Positions 5,078 to 6,282 of a DNA stretch of 6,282 nt are shown here, piece after piece. Under the pieces are notes generated by a model. That model was not told where the DNA came from. It was given only the letters and a program-made list of their open reading frames with translations, and ran no database searches. How positions within the stretch are numbered: the first letter of the stretch is position 1; every line of letters starts with the position of its first letter. The translations under genes were made by a program, and so were the position numbers. Source of the DNA: an uncultured Caulobacterales bacterium (GTDB lineage: Bacteria > Pseudomonadota > Alphaproteobacteria > Caulobacterales > Caulobacteraceae); NCBI GenBank assembly GCA_903903715.1, contig CAIUZX010000315.1, forward strand, positions 1 to 6,282, given 5' to 3'.

Positions 5078-6175
5078 CTACTTGCCCGCCACCTTGCGGA
5101 TCGCGTTGAACCAGAAGGGCGCCCCTTGCGCCGCCGCGACGATGGTGATCGCCCAGCCGATCAGGATCTGCCAAACACCGTCCGTCTTGAAGTCCGGCCC
5201 GTAGTGATGCGCCCCCGGAGATCCCGCTGCGACAACCTGCGCTCGGCTGCCCACCAGCTCCAAACTGGCCTGAAGCGCAGGGTCGCCATCCGCCGCCTCA
5301 ACCGCCCTTTGGCACGCGGTCTGGTGCGTTGCAGCGTCGATGCGCGCGCGCGCAAGCTCAACCAGTTGCGCCATCCATGGCCAGCCGATCGGGAGGTCGT
5401 TATCCCCTTTGACGCAGGCCAGCACAGAGGCCAGCCGGACGGAGTCCTTCACCCCCTGCGCCGCCACTTGCACCTGAGGCGTCGGACTCGACGTGATGGC
5501 GCCTGTCAGGCTCGACGTGTTCTGGTCGATCGAGGCGGCGAGTCCGGGGGTAATGGAGGCGATGGTCTGGGTCAGTTGCGCGTTGGATTTGAAACTCTGC
5601 GCCACGTGCAGAGTACTGACATTGAACAACAACGTCAGGGCCGTCGCCGTCGCATAGGAGAGCACAATGGCGTCGAACTTGAACCGCTCGGTCATCTTTC
5701 CTTCCGCGGTACTGAACCAGCCGCTGACCGATGCGATGATCGCCTCGCGCGGGGATCCCGGCGGCGGAAGAATGAGCTGAAGTCGTTTTTTAAGGTCGCC
5801 ATCTTTCAGGGCGGCGACGGAGGCGGGCAAGGTGTCGATCGGATCGCCCGTCGACCAGGCCGGCTGGACGGCCGTGGACAAGGCCGTGACGAAGGTCATC
5901 GGCTCCATCTGCTCGGTGTGCGAATGACCACCTGACATGGCCATGGTCATCGGGTGCCGATAGAAGCGGTCGGCGATCTCCAACTGATAGGTGTCATCCG
6001 TCAGTAAGCTGACGATCGCCCGACGAAGGTTATACGCCCTCAGCCGAAAACCCTGGATAATGACGTCCTGAACGACGCTGACCATGGCGCTCATAATCAG
6101 GAACACCAGCAACACGCAAAGGGCGATCTGGAACAAAAGGCTGTTGAACATGGCTCCCCGCCAACCCCCGACCAT
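5078..6175 (-). CDS. Three-helix inner-membrane protein of an uncharacterised family
   Basis: A 365-residue protein. I recognise the architecture from many unnamed bacterial proteins: an N-terminal membrane helix (about 11-33) followed by LRAYNLRRAIVSLL (45-58); a short FYRHP block (71-75) and a P-x-x-F-x-x-AL block (92-99); a GWF...(152-154) then FKFDAIVLSYATATALTLLFNVSTLHVAQ (165-193) containing the second helix; and a C-terminal helix ending GAPFWFNAIRKVAGK (351-365). The large segment between the second and third helices (about 190-335) holds Cys254 and Cys288 and an Ala-rich helical stretch. The function is not known for any member I can recall. It leads a minus-strand pair with the single-pass protein ending at 4249, and a CtrA-type box lies 53 bases upstream. 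ATG 6175 (TAAGG upstream) and ATG 6151 (GGGGAG close upstream) are both possible starts, and 6151 fits the usual family start better. Confidence 0.85.
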   Translation of the reverse strand: MVGGWRGAMFNSLLFQIALCVLLVFLIMSAMVSVVQDVIIQGFRLRAYNLRRAIVSLLTDDTYQLEIADRFYRHPMTMAMSGGHSHTEQMEPMTFVTALSTAVQPAWSTGDPIDTLPASVAALKDGDLKKRLQLILPPPGSPREAIIASVSGWFSTAEGKMTERFKFDAIVLSYATATALTLLFNVSTLHVAQSFKSNAQLTQTIASITPGLAASIDQNTSSLTGAITSSPTPQVQVAAQGVKDSVRLASVLACVKGDNDLPIGWPWMAQLVELARARIDAATHQTACQRAVEAADGDPALQASLELVGSRAQVVAAGSPGAHHYGPDFKTDGVWQILIGWAITIVAAAQGAPFWFNAIRKVAGK

Positions 6176-6227
6176 CCGTCCCTTACCCGCGACCGCCGAT
6201 GCGTTCTAAGGTTGGCCGATCCCCAAG

Positions 6228-6244
6228 GTTAATGTACTATTAAC
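6228..6244. promoter_or_regulatory. CtrA-type box, GTTAA-N7-TTAAC, in divergent promoter region
   Basis: The sequence TTAA (6229-6232), seven bases, TTAAC (6240-6244) is an exact match to the CtrA consensus TTAA-N7-TTAA(C) known from Caulobacter and other alphaproteobacteria. It is symmetric (GTTAAT/ATTAAC around GTACT), so it matches on both strands. On the minus strand, a box at -35 would place a -10 near CTTAGA (6210-6205) and a start site around 6197, a short leader before the ATG at 6175. That geometry fits activation of the membrane-protein operon. For the plus-strand gene at 6269 it lies close enough to act as an operator. Confidence 0.65.
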
Positions 6245-6268
6245 ACAACCCATCGCCGAGAGACAAAC

Positions 6269-6282
6269 GTGTCCGACGAACA
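6269..6282 (+). CDS. Probable start of a divergent gene, cut by window edge
   Basis: A GTG at 6269-6271 opens a reading frame (M-S-D-E...) that runs off the window. A purine-rich CGAGAG (6257-6262) with six bases spacing is an acceptable ribosome-binding site. Only four codons are visible, so the product is unknown and the call rests on the start context and the divergent promoter layout. Confidence 0.35.

Noticed and set aside
5063..5935. Long plus-strand reading frame (290 codons) opposite the membrane-protein gene
   Set aside because: Arg-rich, low-complexity translation typical of the antisense of a GC-rich gene. The minus-strand frame has membrane helices and recognisable family blocks.
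1..6282. CRISPR arrays, insertion sequences, tRNA or rRNA genes, integrase or phage genes
   Set aside because: No regularly spaced direct repeats, transposase motifs, terminal repeats or cloverleaf-like sequences were seen on either strand.

Overview
The window looks like a GC-rich alphaproteobacterial chromosome, most plausibly from the Caulobacter/Phenylobacterium/Brevundimonas side. This rests on three things: GC-rich coding sequence, a perfect TTAA-N7-TTAAC CtrA-type box at 6228-6244, and sparse GANTC sites (9 by hand count in 6282 bases), as expected where CcrM methylation operates. The taxon is an inference; no marker gene is present.

Layout. At 1-292 (minus) is the N-terminal part of a short-chain dehydrogenase/reductase that runs off the left edge. 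A 295-base divergent spacer follows (293-587), which turns sharply AT-rich from about base 411. Next are two tandem plus-strand genes, 588-1961 and 2222-3514. They encode paralogous exported proteins that share an HELAEW...DP...TPAWG-x-IGQV...E-x-GD signature resembling a zinc-peptidase active site. Each has its own AT-rich leader, and a strong hairpin terminator (1990-2024) separates them, so they appear to be independently transcribed. The first is a compositional mosaic: GC-rich ends and an AT-rich core of about 37-42% GC, where the aligned part of its neighbour is about 67%. A GNAT acetyltransferase (3645-4241, plus) comes next, with its ribosome-binding site inside a small hairpin.

On the minus strand, converging on the GNAT gene with only 7 bases between stop codons, is a two-gene operon. 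It runs from 6175 (a three-helix membrane protein of an uncharacterised but recognisable family) to 5031-4249 (a single-pass membrane-anchored protein with a Pro/Ala linker and a C-terminal alpha/beta domain). Its promoter region holds the CtrA-type box, and a probable divergent gene starts at 6269 and leaves the right edge.

Functionally, the two exported HELAEW proteins are the most unusual content and probably act in the periplasm or outside the cell on related substrates. The membrane pair probably works together in the inner membrane, possibly under cell-cycle control. The SDR and GNAT genes look like ordinary accessory metabolism, with no evident link to the others.
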